Shown here piece after piece: positions 20,926 through 32,314 of a DNA stretch of 64,000 bases. Below the pieces are notes generated by a model, which saw nothing but the letters and a program-made list of their open reading frames with translations, did not search any database and was not told the DNA's origin. The stretch spans positions 19,199,479-19,263,478 of the forward strand of contig CM056559.1 in NCBI GenBank assembly GCA_029721515.1, written 5' to 3'. Both the position numbers and the translations under genes were made by a program. Each line of letters starts with the position of its first letter. Position 1 is the first letter of the stretch. The DNA comes from Synanceia verrucosa (lineage: Eukaryota; Chordata; Actinopteri; Perciformes; Synanceiidae).

Positions 20926-21930
20926 TCATGGTTTAGCAGTGCGAGGCAAATGTTTTAGAGTTACAATACAATATAAACATTTTTTGAAGCATGGATAAAA
21001 TAAGGCATAAATAATTGGGTTTAAGGTGGAGTTGGAGTAACCCAACCAAAAAAGTGTTTCATATATGACAGCAGGTGTACTGAAGCCGATATAGGATCCA
21101 GTTATAGAATTAAGAAAAAAGGGCATCCAACAAAAGATGAATGCAGCAAGCACAATACCCAGAGTCTTTGCAGCCTTATGCTCAGACTGTTTAATCACTC
21201 CACCTCGTAATCTGTCATTTGAACATTTGCTCAAATCTCCAATCTTTCTTAAATGATCTTTAGCCACAATAAATATTTTAGTGTACAGGCAAACCATCAT
21301 TGTGCAGGGAAAGAAAAAACAGATAACGCTGTCCAGGATTCCCCAAAGTTGGTCAAAGAGAAGGTGACAACTGCCAAGGCAGTTTGTTGATGCCATATAA
21401 TCCTCTATACCTGCTTCGTTGGCCTTTGAGTATATTAGTCCAAAAGAGTAGACAGCAGCCAGTGTCCAGCTGACACATACCATAATCCAGGCTACTGACA
21501 TTGTGATAGTCCTGGAATAATACAGAGGATTGCAGATTGCTTGTTGTCTGTCAACAGCAATGCAAATTAGGTGGAAGATAGACAGAGTGGTGAGAAACAC
21601 ATCAATACTTGAGTGCAGCTGACAAAAGTCATCACCATAGAACCAGCAGCCAGAAATGGTCAAGATGGCACTGAATGGCATCACAATAGCACCCACAAGC
21701 AAATCAACCAGCGCAAGAGACACAATAAGCACATTGGTAGGATTATGTAACTGCTTGAAATAACCTATTAACAAAATGACAACAGAGTTTCCTAAAATTG
21801 TAACCAACATTCCTATAGCAAACAACAAACACAGCACAACTTGTGACTCCACACTGTAATGTGCTCTAAGGCATGAGTCATTAGATGCTGGATAACAGTG
21901 CTGCTCTTCAGAAAGGCCAAAGGACATCAT
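20926..21930 (-). CDS. Trace amine-associated receptor (334 aa)
   Basis: Complete intronless TAAR starting at the double ATG at 21930. Landmarks by residue: NDSC 17-20, Asn 48 (1.50), Asp 76 (2.50), Cys 103 (3.25), Asp 110 (3.32), DRQ 127-129, NCLGSC in loop 2, Asp 200 (5.42), Pro 208 (5.50), Trp 268 (6.48) in CWMP, NPIIY 304-308, then FYPCF where the TAAR fingerprint has a Trp. The tail ends KHLPRTAKP. Closest relative in the window is 47358-48353, with which it shares flanks. Expected role: olfactory amine detection via Golf. The Asp pair points to a two-amine ligand (inference). Loop 2 carries NEAGIEDY where other copies have NVAGIE or NLAGIE, which could tune ligand access. Confidence 0.95.
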   Translation of the reverse strand: MMSFGLSEEQHCYPASNDSCLRAHYSVESQVVLCLLFAIGMLVTILGNSVVILLIGYFKQLHNPTNVLIVSLALVDLLVGAIVMPFSAILTISGCWFYGDDFCQLHSSIDVFLTTLSIFHLICIAVDRQQAICNPLYYSRTITMSVAWIMVCVSWTLAAVYSFGLIYSKANEAGIEDYMASTNCLGSCHLLFDQLWGILDSVICFFFPCTMMVCLYTKIFIVAKDHLRKIGDLSKCSNDRLRGGVIKQSEHKAAKTLGIVLAAFIFCWMPFFLNSITGSYIGFSTPAVIYETLFWLGYSNSTLNPIIYALFYPCFKKCLYCIVTLKHLPRTAKP

Positions 21931-22034
21931 AAACCCAAGGAGTTATGCCAAACAACAGAAGTCAGAGAGAGGTCCATCAGAGAGACACTGAAATATTTTC
22001 TAACCAAAAGCACAGTATAGAGGCCACATACAAG

Positions 22035-22062
22035 TCACCTGATACAGTGTGGCATCCAATCA
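22035..22062 (-). promoter_or_regulatory. Conserved TAAR upstream block
   Basis: Same block as at 1056-1083, 105-132 bp upstream of the start at 21930. The CCAATCA end is intact; the middle has ACAGTGTGGC where other copies have ACTGTGACA. Confidence 0.5.
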
Positions 22063-22930
22063 AGAGTATGTGATTAACATATACGTAAAATAGACATTAT
22101 TATGAGAAGAAGAAATATAATTCATTAATCCCCTATGGGAAATTCAGTGTTTTCACTCTGTTACTAATTGCTTTTGTTTTGTTATTGGAACATACTCTTT
22201 TGGTTGTTGTAAGGCCGTGGAGAGAAATCTCAAGATAAAATGAGCAACTGCTGCTTGTGAAAATGAAGAAACAGTTGCAAATGATTTGTGCATCACACAA
22301 CCTGAAGTTTCCTGACACCAGTTAACCAATCAGTACACTTTTTTTCAGAGTGAGACTTCAGAAATAGAGTAATTACTTTGGACACAATAATGTTTTGCAG
22401 TGGTGAATCTAGTGAAATCAGAAATCAGTAGTCTGGTGGTTGAACATTAGGCCAATTTTTAAAAGAGAACCACTCAATGTGGCCACAGAGATGTGCCCCC
22501 ACAGGAGGATGGTCATGAAAACTTGAGGCACGGAGGGCTGCTGGCAAGTAATAACCCGGCTGAGTGTCGAACCAGTTGAGAGCAGAACAGGAATTTTGGA
22601 CTGCTACAGCCCAGTAGGAAAATTGCCTGTGAAATTTGTGGTAGATTGGACTGCAAACATTGAACTAGCTGCAGCATGGCGAATCATGAGATGTGGCCAC
22701 CACCCCAATGCAAAGTTGTTGTACAAAAACTCAAAGATTGTAAAGGTCGATAGCTTGTCCTCACCAGACCTGTAAATTGGAAAAACCAAACAACTGATTC
22801 ACAAGCATATAGAGATCGACCTCTTCAGAACAGGCCTCAGAAGTTCACCTACTCCTGAAAGACCACTCCTTTGAGTACAGTAATAGCTAGATTTTAGCAA
22901 AGAGTTAAAGAAGCCATTTTTGTCAAACTG

Positions 22931-23384
22931 GAGAAACCGATCCTTGTATACATAGGCTATGTCCACACAGAAACAGAGCCAACTTCATTTTGAAACCATC
23001 ATATGAAATGTTTGTGTCCCCACAAAACTGCTTAAATGCAATAATATGTACAACTGGCCTGTGGGTAGCGCAACAACGCAGCCACACAAAAACAGAAAAG
23101 AACAAATACAGCAGGTGTATAAGTTTAACAACAAAGAAGAAACACATGTACAAGAGGTGTGATTCAACAAAGATCCGTATGGAATGTACATGTGAAGAAC
23201 TGGATTTCCAGGTGAACTCAAACACCCAACTCAAGGAACGGGTCTTTCAGAGTAAAAGTCTTTACTAAGTTTCAGGCTGGGTGAGGGAGGAAGCACAGAT
23301 AGGAATCTATTTTCTAAAATGTGAGCACTGTGCACCAGATAAGGGAGAGTGTGCACCAAATTTACAAATCAAAATTATACTGTA
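22931..23384. other. No gene seen
   Basis: AT-rich spacer with short open stretches and no readable family motif. Confidence 0.35.
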
Positions 23385-23720
23385 TAAGACTATCAAAGTA
23401 CAACAAAAAAATCTCTCTTAAGAGGCTATCAAAATACAACTTAAATATCACTCTATGAGGCTCTCAAAACTACAAATCAAAAACACTCTGATGTGGCTAT
23501 CAAAACTAGAAATCAAAATCACTCGGTAGGAGGCTATCAAACTACAAATCAAAAGCACATTAAACTAAAGGTTATCAAACTTACTAAAACAAAACCATTT
23601 TTTCACGAAGATTCGTAATAAACTAACAACATGCTTCTCAGGAACTGAGGCAAAAACCACAAAACAAAAGCACATTAAACTAAAGGCTATCAAACTTACA
23701 AATAAAAATCTCTTGGAATG
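23385..23720. repeat. Degenerate tandem repeat of about 44 bp
   Basis: Units resembling GGCTATCAAAACTACAAATC followed by AAAATCACTCT recur at about 23390, 23432, 23478, 23523 and further, becoming looser toward 23700. It lies on the 3' side of the minus-strand Gypsy relic at 24100-24960, so it may be subterminal sequence of that element, comparable in length to the 46-bp repeat at 3447-3735. Confidence 0.55.
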
Positions 23721-23944
23721 ATGATGAAAAAAGGCTGGAACAACTGGGGACTGGAGACTGGAGGCAGAGCCTGAGACTAAGATCGACACAGGAACATGAC
23801 CAGCAGACAATATGTTCACACAAATAACTGTGAGAGTGTCCCTTCAGAGAAGCTCCAGACAGCTGGCCCAGAGTGGAGGCAGCTGTGCTGGACCCATCAG
23901 GTGGAGTTCCTGGAGACCAGATGGTCGTATCAGGACGTTCAGGT

Positions 23945-24095
23945 GGGCGACCCGAAGGCAGTAGTTGAATCAAGATGTTCAGGAAGGCAAACTGGAGGCA
24001 GGGCGGTCGAATTAAGACCTTCAGACGGTCGACCTGGAGGCAGGGTGGTCAAATCAAAACCTTCAGGCAGGTGACCCGGAGGCAGGGCAGTGAAA
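23945..24095. repeat. Degenerate tandem repeat, about 41 bp
   Basis: Four units begin at 23947, 23987, 24028 and 24071 with GCGACCC or GTGACCC-like sequence, each followed by GGAGGCAGGGCGGTC- and CCTTCAGGCAG-like segments. It adjoins the end of the Gypsy relic reading frame. Confidence 0.6.
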
Positions 24096-24099
24096 ATAC

Positions 24100-24960
24100 T
24101 CTCTCTCTACAGGAGCTCTAGACAGGACATCAGGAACGGTGTTATAGTTCCCTTTGCAACACTCCATTGTGAAGGTAAACTCCTGGAGTATGAGGGCCCA
24201 CCTTATCTGTCTGGTACTGACGATGTCACTTTCTGTGCCCAACCGTGTTGTTTGAGCCAGTACAGCTCCCAAAAATCACTGTCATCAGTGTACACTATAA
24301 AGGGTAAGCTGAAGTCAGAATGACCTAGTATAGGTGGGGAGGCAAGATAATGTTTTAAAGTGTCAAAAGTGAGTTGGCAAGCCTGTGTCCAGATATACTT
24401 ACAGTTTTTCCTTTTCAAGGCATTTAGGGACCCTGCTATTTGGGAAAAGTTGGGCATGATGTGGTGATTCCAGTCAGCCATTCCCAGGAAGTGTTGTAAT
24501 TCCTTGATGTAGACAGTTTGGGTCTTTTCCTCATCCACTTGCAGTCTGCCCATTGACACTACATGACCAAGGAACTTCTGAAAGTTCTGAAAAACTCATG
24601 TTTTTCAGGTTCATAGTGAGACCTGCCAGCCTCAGTTTGTCCAGGATGGCCTGTACATCGTGGTGGTGCTGTTCAAGAGAGCATGAGAGAATGAAGATAT
24701 TGTCCAAATAGACCATGCAAATGTTCCCTTGCAGCTCTCTCAAATCCAGGTCCACCAATTTTAAGGTAGCTGGGGCATTTTCTCAACCCAAAGGGCATGA
24801 CCTCAAACTGAAACAAACCAAAAGGACAGATGAAAGTGGTTTTCTCCTTGCTGATCTCCTCCATAGACACCTTCCAGTAGCCACTGTTAAAGTCGATGGT
24901 GGTGAAGACAGAGCCAGCCAAGGTTTCCAAAGATTTTCTGTATGTTTGGAATTGGGTCAA
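24100..24960 (-). pseudogene. Ty3/Gypsy pol relic (RT to RNase H)
   Basis: Minus-strand pieces in several frames, in Gypsy order: SVFTTIDFNSGYWKVSM and FICPFGLFQFEVMPFGLRKCP (RT palm, 24960-24780), MVYLDNIFILS (the YLDD box with D to N, about 24710), LQHFLGMADWNHHIMPNFS and LTFDTLKHYLASPPIL (connection, 24510-24340), FIVYTDDSD (RNase H, about 24290), and TMECCKGNYNTVPDVLSR (RNase H end, about 24130). Frame changes, stops and the altered YLDD make it inactive. It is cut at 24960 by the tail of the L2 LINE. Confidence 0.75.
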
Positions 24961-25297
24961 GTCAAGTCAAGTCAAGTTTATTTGTATAGCCCAATATCAC
25001 AAATTATGAATTTGCCCCATTGGGCTTTACAATCTGTACAGGATATGACACCCTCTGTCCTTTACAATGACCATCACATCGACTAAGCAAAAACTCCCCC
25101 CCAAAAAAAACCCTTTTAACAGGGAAAAAGAAACAGAGGAAACCTCAGGAAGAGCGACAGAGGAGGGATCCCTCTTCCAGGATGGACAGACGTGCAATAG
25201 ATGCCATGTGTACAGAATAACAACAATGAAAACACATTAACACTACATATAAAATTGTATGGAAATGTCCAACTAGCTAATATAGAGTGTGTATATA

Positions 25298-26901
25298 CAG
25301 TCATGGAAAAAATTATTAGACCACCCTTGTTTTCTTTAATTTCTTGTTAGTTTTAATGCCTGGCTCAACTAAAGGTACATTTGTTTGGACAATTATAATG
25401 ATAACAACAAAAATAGCTCATGAGAGTTTAATTTAAGAACTAAGGATTATTCATTTTCCATGGTTTTCTTGATAATAACCAAAATTACTTAAATTCTTAC
25501 ATCAATAGCTATGGCATTGTACCACCAAAAACACTACTTTTAAGCATTCCATGTTTTCTTTTCTGTTTGCTTTAAACACATGATACACACAAGAGTTAAT
25601 ACTTGATTGCATAACCATTGTTTTTGATGACTGCAGCCATGCGTCTTGGCATGCTCTCCACCAGCTTCTGACATTGTTCTGCTGTCACAGCAGCCCATTC
25701 CTGTTGGACAAATTCAAAGAAATTTTCTTTGTTTTTGGGCTTGTGGTTCTCCATTTTGAGTTTGATGATTTTCCACAGGTTTTCAATTGGATTAAGATCT
25801 GGTGATTGAGCAGGCCAAGGCATGGTGCGAATGTTGTGGTTCTCCATCCAGGCTTTAACTGACCTTGCCGTGTGGCAAGGGGCATTGTCTTGTTGGAAAA
25901 TCCAGTCATTCGAGGCAGGAAAGAGTTTTCCAGCTGATGGAAGAAGACTGTTTTCAAGGGTAGTCCTGTACTTGACCTGGTTCATTCGGCCTTCACACAA
26001 TTGCATTTGCCCTGTTCCACTCAGACTGAAACAACCCCAGATCATGACTGATCCACCCCCATGTTTTACTGTAGGGGCAAGACAGTCTGGGTTGTAAGCT
26101 TCTCCAGGCTTCCTCCTAACCAGTAAGTTGGCTGGAGTGGGCATCAATTCAAAATTGGATTCATCACTGAAGAGAACCTTAGCCCAATCATCAACAGTCC
26201 AATCCTTGTGGTCTCGAGCAAAGAGTAACCGGGCCTTCCTCTGCCTTTCATTGATGAAGGGCTTCTTGCGTGCTCTGTGTGACTTCAAACCAGCTTCAAC
26301 AAGTCGGTTTCGAACTGTCCTTGCCGAGCAAGTCACATTTCTCGACAGTGCCCACTCATTTTTAAGGTCCCTGGAGGTCTGACGACGATTCCTGACACAG
26401 GAACGGATGAGTGCACGGTCATCTCGTGGGGTAGAAAGACGTTTCCTGCCACGGCCAGGTAGCAATTTGGTAGTGCCATGTTCAGCTTGTTTTTTTGTTG
26501 GTATGAACGGCTGTCTTGGAGATCTTCAGTTTTTTCGCTACCTGTCTCTCACTCATGCCAATTTCCAGCAGTGCCAAGATGGCTGCCTGTGTTGCTTCAC
26601 ATAATTCTAGTTGTTGGCTTTATGTGAGAGCTGACAACTTCTGAGTTGTGCTACGTCTTGAATGTAAGCAGGAAACCACTCTAGGCCTTTGCATGTGCAG
26701 TGCTGCTTGTGACATGAAATGGCCTCTTATATACCCTGGGAATCAATTAAGCTTAAGAATGTCAAATAGGACATAAAGTATTATGTGACCAGCTGCATTT
26801 TTTGTTGTGTTCATTGTATTATACGTTTAGTGGTACCAGATATTAGAATGAACAAGAAATTGATGAAAACAAGGGTGGTCTAATAATTTTTTCCATGACT
26901 G
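25298..26901 (-). mobile_element. Full-length Tc1-like transposon (1.6 kb)
   Basis: Ends CAGTCATGGAAAAAATTATT (25298) and AATAATTTTTTCCATGACTG (26901) form perfect inverted repeats extending about 35 bp. Both ends are flanked by TA (25296-25297 and 26902-26903), the Tc1/mariner target duplication, and the insertion fell in a TA-rich microsatellite of the L2 LINE 3' UTR. It carries one transposase gene on the minus strand. Confidence 0.9.
25596..26600 (-). pseudogene. Tc1-like transposase, nearly complete, frameshifted N-terminus
   Basis: DD34E transposase of the Tc1 family, which cuts and pastes the element in the nucleus. The catalytic part is open from about 26465 to 25596: PGRGRKRLST (GRPR-like motif between the DNA-binding helices), a second helix-turn-helix, FSDES (first Asp), FQQDNAPCH (second Asp) and DLNPIENLW (Glu). 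There are 34 residues between the second Asp and the Glu. The first DNA-binding helices (CEATQAAILALLEIGMSERQVAKKLKISK-type sequence, about 26600-26510) are in another frame and end at a TGA near 26490, so at least one frameshift and one stop break the protein. No ATG starts the longer frame at 26465. Confidence 0.85.
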
Positions 26902-26984
26902 TATATATATATATATATATATATAATTGTATGAGAGTGTCTAAGGGGATGAAGAGCATCATCAAGCAAAGGATGAGAAGCACG

Positions 26985-27215
26985 TCTTCCTCTCCACCAC
27001 TCCAACCAGAAGAAGCCTGGGCAGCATGTCCTCCTCTCCACCACACCAACCAGAGGAAGCTTGGGCAGCACGTCCTCCTCTCCACCACACCAACCAGAAG
27101 AAGCCTGGGCAGCACATCTTCCTTTCTCCACCACGCCAACCAGAAGAAGCTTGTGCAGCACGTCTTCCTCTCCACCACACCAAACAGGAGAAGCCTCCGC
27201 AAGATGACCTCGTCA
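26985..27215. repeat. 44-bp minisatellite
   Basis: Five units with CCAACCAGAAGAAGCCTGGG followed by CAGCACGTCCTCCTC. Unit anchors fall at 27002, 27046, 27090, 27136 and 27180, a period of 44 bp with one 2-bp insertion. More degenerate versions continue to about 27520. It is within the 3' UTR of the L2 LINE, near the Tc1 insertion. Confidence 0.75.
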
Positions 27216-30200
27216 ACACCACGTCACTCAGAACCAGAAGATGAAGCCTGACTGGTCTGCACAACCACTACTCCACCAGGTAGACTGGATCCATGGATAC
27301 CTGTGAGATGAGAACGCACAGGGACTACGAGGCACAGAACTATTCTGCAGCATGTGTTAAAGGGAGGAAGAGTAAACACATCCTCTTCTCCACTATTCTA
27401 ACAGATACAACCTGAGCAGCATCGCCTCTTCTCCATCTCACCACCATCACGACAGACGAAGCCTGGATGACACCACCTCCTTCTCACCAAGTAGCCTCAG
27501 CTCACGGACACCTGGGAGCTGAGAGCACAGGGACTCCGGGGAAGAAGATGAGTTAGTAAAATTAGTTAATGGAGGCATCAAAATGAAGAAGAAGAGAAGC
27601 TCAGTGTGTCAGAGGAAGTCCCCCGGCAGTCTAGACCTATAGCAGCATAACTAAGGATTGATCCAAGGCAGCCTAAGTCAGCCTTGGATCAGTCCTAACT
27701 ATAACCACTATCAAAAAGGAAAGTCTTAAGCCTACTCTTGAATAAGGGGATGGTGTCTGCCTCCCGGACTGAAAGAGGGAGTTGGTTCCACAGAAGAGGA
27801 GCTTGATAACTGAAACCTCTAGCTCCCATTCTACTTTTATAAACCCTAGGAACCGCTACTAGTCCTGCATTCTGAGAGCGCAGAGTTCTAGCAGGATTAT
27901 AAGGCACTATTAGCTCTTTAAGATAAGATGGTGCCTGACCATTCAGTGCCTTGTAGGTGAGGAGGAGGATTTTAAATTTAAATTCTATTCTAGATTTTAC
28001 AGGGAGCCAGTGCAGAGAGGCTAACACCGGAGAAATATGGTCTCTTTTCCTGGTTCTGGTCAGAACACGTGCTGCAGCGTTCTGGACCAGCTGGAGAGTC
28101 TTGATAGACTTATTAGGGCAACCTGATAAAAAGGAATTGCAATAGTCCAGCCTAGAAGTTACAAATGCATGGACTAATTTTTCTGCATCATTTTGAGAGA
28201 GAATATGCCTTATTTTTGCAATGTTACGCAGATGGAAAAAAGCAGTTCTAGCTGTTTGTTTCATGTGGACGTTGAAGGACATATCTTGGTCAAAAATTAC
28301 CCCAAGATTCCTTATATATTATCAGCTCGAGGCTGATGCAAAGCCACCTAGAGTAAATAAGTCATTAGTTAGGTTATTTCTGAGATTTTTTGGGCCAATT
28401 AGAATAACTTCAGTTTTATCTGAGTTTAACAACAAGAAATTGTGCATCATCCAAGTTTTTATATCCTTAAGACATGTTTGGAGTTTAGCTAACTGGCTGG
28501 CTTCGTCTGACTTAAATGACAAATATAGCTGAGTATCATCTGCATAACAGTGAAAGTTTATGGAGTGTTTTCTGATAACATTGCCTAAAGGAAGCATATA
28601 TAAAATAAATAGAATTGGCCTAAGCACAGAACCTTGAGGAACTCCATAACTGACTATGGACTGCATCATTAACGTGAACAAACTGTGATTGATCCGATAA
28701 ATAGGATTTGAACAAAGCAGTTCCTCTGATGCCAATTAAATGTTCTAATTTCTGCAACAGGATATGGTGGTCAATAGTATCAAAAGCAGAACTAAGATCT
28801 AACAAGACTGAGACGAGTCCATTGTCTGACGCAATTAGCAGGTCATTAGTAATTTTCACCAGAGCTGTCTCAGTGCTATGATATTTTCTAAATCCTGACT
28901 GAAAGTCCTCAAATAGATTATTGTTCTGGAGGAAGTCACACAGCTGACTGCACACTGCTTTCTCAAGGATCTTAGAGAGAAAAGGAAGGTTGGATATTGG
29001 TCTATAGTTGGCTAAAACCTCAGGATCAAGGCTTCTTTAGAAGAGGTTTGATTACGGCTACTTTAAATGACTGAGGTACATAGCCTGACAGCAAAGATAA
29101 GTTGATCATGTTTAATAAATGCTCAGTAATAATAATGCTCAGTAATGGTAAAGCTTCTTTAAGCAGTGAAGTTGGGATGGGATCTAAGAGACAGGTTGAA
29201 GGCTTACACGAGGAAATCATTGAAGTCAGTTTGTGGAGGTCCATGGGAGAAAAGCAGTCCAAGTATACATCAAGTTCTTCAGTGGGTTCTAAGCTTCCTG
29301 TGTTTAAAGACAAAGCAGTTTCAGTTAAAGGCACAGTGTGACTGATTTTCTCCCTAATATTTATAATCTTCTCATTAAAGAAGCTCATGAAGTCACTACC
29401 ACTGAGGGTTATGGGAATAGATGGTTCCATAGAGCTGCGGCTCTCTGTCAGCTTGGCTACAGTGCTGAAAAGAAACCTGGGGTTGTTTTTATTTTCCTCT
29501 ATTAATGATGAATAATAAGCTGCTCTGGCCTTACGGAGAGCCTTCCTATAGGCTTTCAGACTATCATGCCAGTCCAGACGAGACTCTTGCAGACCGGTTA
29601 AACGCCACTTCCCTTCAAATCTTCTTGCTGCTTGCTTTAAACTGCGGGTGTGAGGGTTATACCATGGAGTCAGCTTTCTATGCTTTACTAGCTTCTTTTT
29701 TAGAGGAGCAATAGAGTCTAGAGATGCTCGCAAAGAGTCTGCAGCACTATCTTCCAAATTATCAATTTGAGTAGGACTTAAGTCTGAGCCCCCAAGTATA
29801 TTGAGATTAGGTAATGAATTAAAAGCTAATGGAATTATATCCTTAAACTTGGCTACAGTACTATCAGATAAACATCTAGTGTACATGGATTTACCTGATG
29901 GAGTGTAGTCCAGAAGTAAAAATTCAAAGGTTAACAAGTAATGGTCTGATAGGAGGAATTCTGTTGGTGGACTGATAGATGTTCTACTTCAATGCCGTAG
30001 GTCAGGACCAGGTCGAGTGTATGGTTAAAACAGTGAGTTGGTTCCTGAACATTCTGACAAACGGCAATTGAATCTAACAGCGAGATAAAAGCAGTACCAA
30101 GGCTGTCACTATCAACGTCCACATGAATATTAAAGTCACCTACAATAATTACTATATCAGTTCTCAGGACTAAACTAGATAAAAACTCAGAGAACTCAGA

Positions 30201-30360
30201 TAGAAATTCAGAATATGGACCTGGAGCATGGTACACTATAACAAATAAAATGACTTTCTCTGTTTTCCATGTAAAATGAGAAAGACTAAGAACCAAGCTT
30301 TCAAAAGACTTATAGTTTAATTTAGGTTTAGGATTGATCAATAGACTAGAATCAAATTAT

Positions 30361-30402
30361 GTGTGTATATATATATGTGTGTGTATACATATATATATGT
30401 AG
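30361..30402. repeat. TG/TA microsatellite
   Basis: Alternating GTGTATATATATATGTGTGT and TATACATATATATATG just outside the endonuclease end of the L2 LINE. Confidence 0.8.
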
Positions 30403-30494
30403 CGGTACCATGGCCTGGTACTTCCTGATGAGGATGGGATGATGGACGGGCAGGAGGCCGACCAGCGTGCTGTGCTGGAGGAACTTGAGGATTC

Positions 30495-30752
30495 CTGTCT
30501 TCGGGCGAGAGGCAGGGTACACCCTGGACAAGTCGCCACCTCATCGCAGGGCGCACAGAGACAGACAACCATTCGCACTCACATTCACACCTACGGTCAA
30601 TTTAAATTAGCCAATTAACTTAATGCCCATGCATGTTTTTGGATGGTGGGAGGAAGCCGGAGTACCTGGAGAGAACCCACGCAGGCACTGGGAGAACATG
30701 CAAACTCCAAACAGGAAGGCCCCGGGCCCAGGATTCGAACCAGGTACCACCT
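30495..30752 (-). mobile_element. Partial SINE copy
   Basis: Shares GGCAGGGTACACCCTGGACA, CCTACGGTCAATTTAAATTA, CATGCATGTTTTTGGATGGT and GGATTCGAACCAGGTACC with the full copies. The CCATCC tail and the outer part of the tRNA-like head are missing. The B-box (reverse of GGATTCGAACC) is retained. Confidence 0.7.
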
Positions 30753-30779
30753 TCTCCTTTCATCCATCTTTCATATATT

Positions 30780-32314
30780 TTAGTTTGAGTTAGGGATGTT
30801 GAAATTAGTGTGTTAACGTGATTAATCAGCATTAGGTAACTTTACCTGGACAAACTGAATGAAATACATTTTCAGAGATGTGCTGGTAAGTCATGAAGCA
30901 GAACTCCATTCACAAAATCAGGGAAACTAACAACACAGTCATAAATAACGATCAAACATACTGATAAAATTAGATTAACCATCTTTTCTGAATCTGTCCA
31001 AGCTTCTCCTGTAATTCAGCAAACAAATAATCCACCAAAGAGCATTGTTAAAGTATTAATTTACAACATGAAATGGACGAAAAGGAAAAGAGGATGAGAG
31101 GATCTTCTCATAAACAAAGCGCATTTTGGGCAGTCTGTCCCAGTAGAGCCACTGTCGCTCAAGTTAGCATTAGCAAGTTAGCAACAGCCATTTCCTCATG
31201 ATTCTCTGATCAAGACCACTTATTTAGTTGTAGTCTTGTTTTCGTCATGTAAATTGAATTTGTGTTAGGTAGCATCGTTCTGTGTGACTTATGAGCTGAT
31301 TATTGGTGGCTGATAGTGACTCTTATCTCTTAAGGGAGATCTTAAGATCTGCAGAGGAAAAGCTACTGAAGTCATTATTGAAAAAAGAGTTTGACCCGTA
31401 GCAGTTTGAAATAAATCCATCTTCCACTTATTGTTGTCACTTTTTATCTGGATCCTAAATATCAAATATAATTGGTACTACTTAGACCTCAGTGATCAGC
31501 TTGTTTTCCTTAAATACATGACAGCAGCTGAACCACATGGTGATGTTATTTTCACCGTCTCTGTATTATTTTTTTTATATTTAGGTAGAATAAGGACCCA
31601 GTAATGGAGGTGAAATGCTGAAACAACTATGAGTATATCAAAAATTGTCCTCAATTACAGTACAGAATGAAATGAATATATACATATATATACTTATTTA
31701 TATTCCATCATTGCATTTTATTGCATCAATTTTTAAAAGTCACTATGAGTGACATTCATGTTTTACTTAATTTTAGTGGATAAATAAATGTAAATACTGT
31801 CATCTAGTCATGTAAGCACTCAAAGCACTTTACATATCAAATTCACCCATTCACAAATTCATACTGACGGGACAAAAGATGGGAAAAAAGAATACCAACC
31901 TTTTTTTTATTTTATTTATTTTAAATAATCAATGACTTAATCCTGAAGAAATCCCAACTATATAAGCACTGGTCATCATATTTATTTTCTGAGGGGTTAA
32001 AAAAAAAGCTTCACACAATGTTCAATGTTTTCCCCTCAAAATAAACAAAATTTATTTATTTTTTTATTAAATTAATTATATGGGACAAACCAAAGCCTAA
32101 TATACTGCACAGTGGATAAAACACAAACTCAGGACTAATGTTTTTTTATTCTATTTTTTTTTTAATCATTATTGATTATGGCCCTACTATTAAACCCTAC
32201 TATATAACTACAGTTAATTGTATTTATTTTTTTTGGGGAAAAAGCTTCACGCCTTCACGCAATGTTTTCCCCTTAAAATAAAAACAATACTGAACTTTTT
32301 CTAAATTCATTTTA
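30780..32314. other. AT-rich gene-free stretch
   Basis: About 1.5 kb, strongly AT-rich with long T and A runs (for example 32142-32163). It contains no open frame with recognisable motifs and no repeat shared with the rest of the window. 31900-32300 contains short direct repeats (CAATGTTTTCCCCTCAAAAT and variants) that recur on the other side of the small Tc1 element near 33310. Confidence 0.5.

Larger units (their letters stand above)
20460..22930. repeat. Segmental duplication, copy A (contains a TAAR)
   Basis: Sequence on both sides of the TAAR at 20926-21930 matches the surroundings of the TAAR at 47358-48353. The 3' flank (20480-20640) resembles 46900-47045 (shared TAGATTCATTCATATAGT). 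The 5' flank (21931-22130) resembles 48354-48560. The far 5' part (22360-22930) resembles 49080-50000 (shared CAGAACAGGAATTTTGGACT-like stretch). Copy B is longer because of insertions, including part of a second SINE family near 48540. Confidence 0.7.
24961..30341 (-). mobile_element. L2-type LINE, long copy with nested Tc1 element
   Basis: Read on the minus strand from the right. The endonuclease end VGDFNIHVDVDSDSLG (about 30130) is followed by a linker with APLKKKLVKHRKLTPWYN and KARAAYYSSLIEENKNN (29026-29937). The RT comes next: FQSGFRKYHSTETALVK, VLLDLSSAFDTIDH, GVPQGSVLRPILF, FHCYADDTQLYLSF (intact A-D-D, about 28530). The C-terminal region LQLVQNAAARVLTR to FKSRLKTFLFDSGYS stops at 27695. 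Frames shift at about 29930, 29030 and 28650, and a stretch around 28290-28330 is altered. The 3' UTR continues to a TCAAG repeat tail at 24958-24977, interrupted by the Tc1 element at 25298-26901. It was inserted into the Gypsy relic at 24960. Confidence 0.75.

Noticed and set aside
23385..23720. CRISPR-like array because of regularly spaced repeats
   Set aside because: Units are degenerate, directly adjacent without distinct spacers, and the DNA is vertebrate; it is a tandem repeat.
26985..27244. Open frames through the 44-bp minisatellite
   Set aside because: Open on both strands only because the repeat unit lacks stops; it lies in a LINE 3' UTR.
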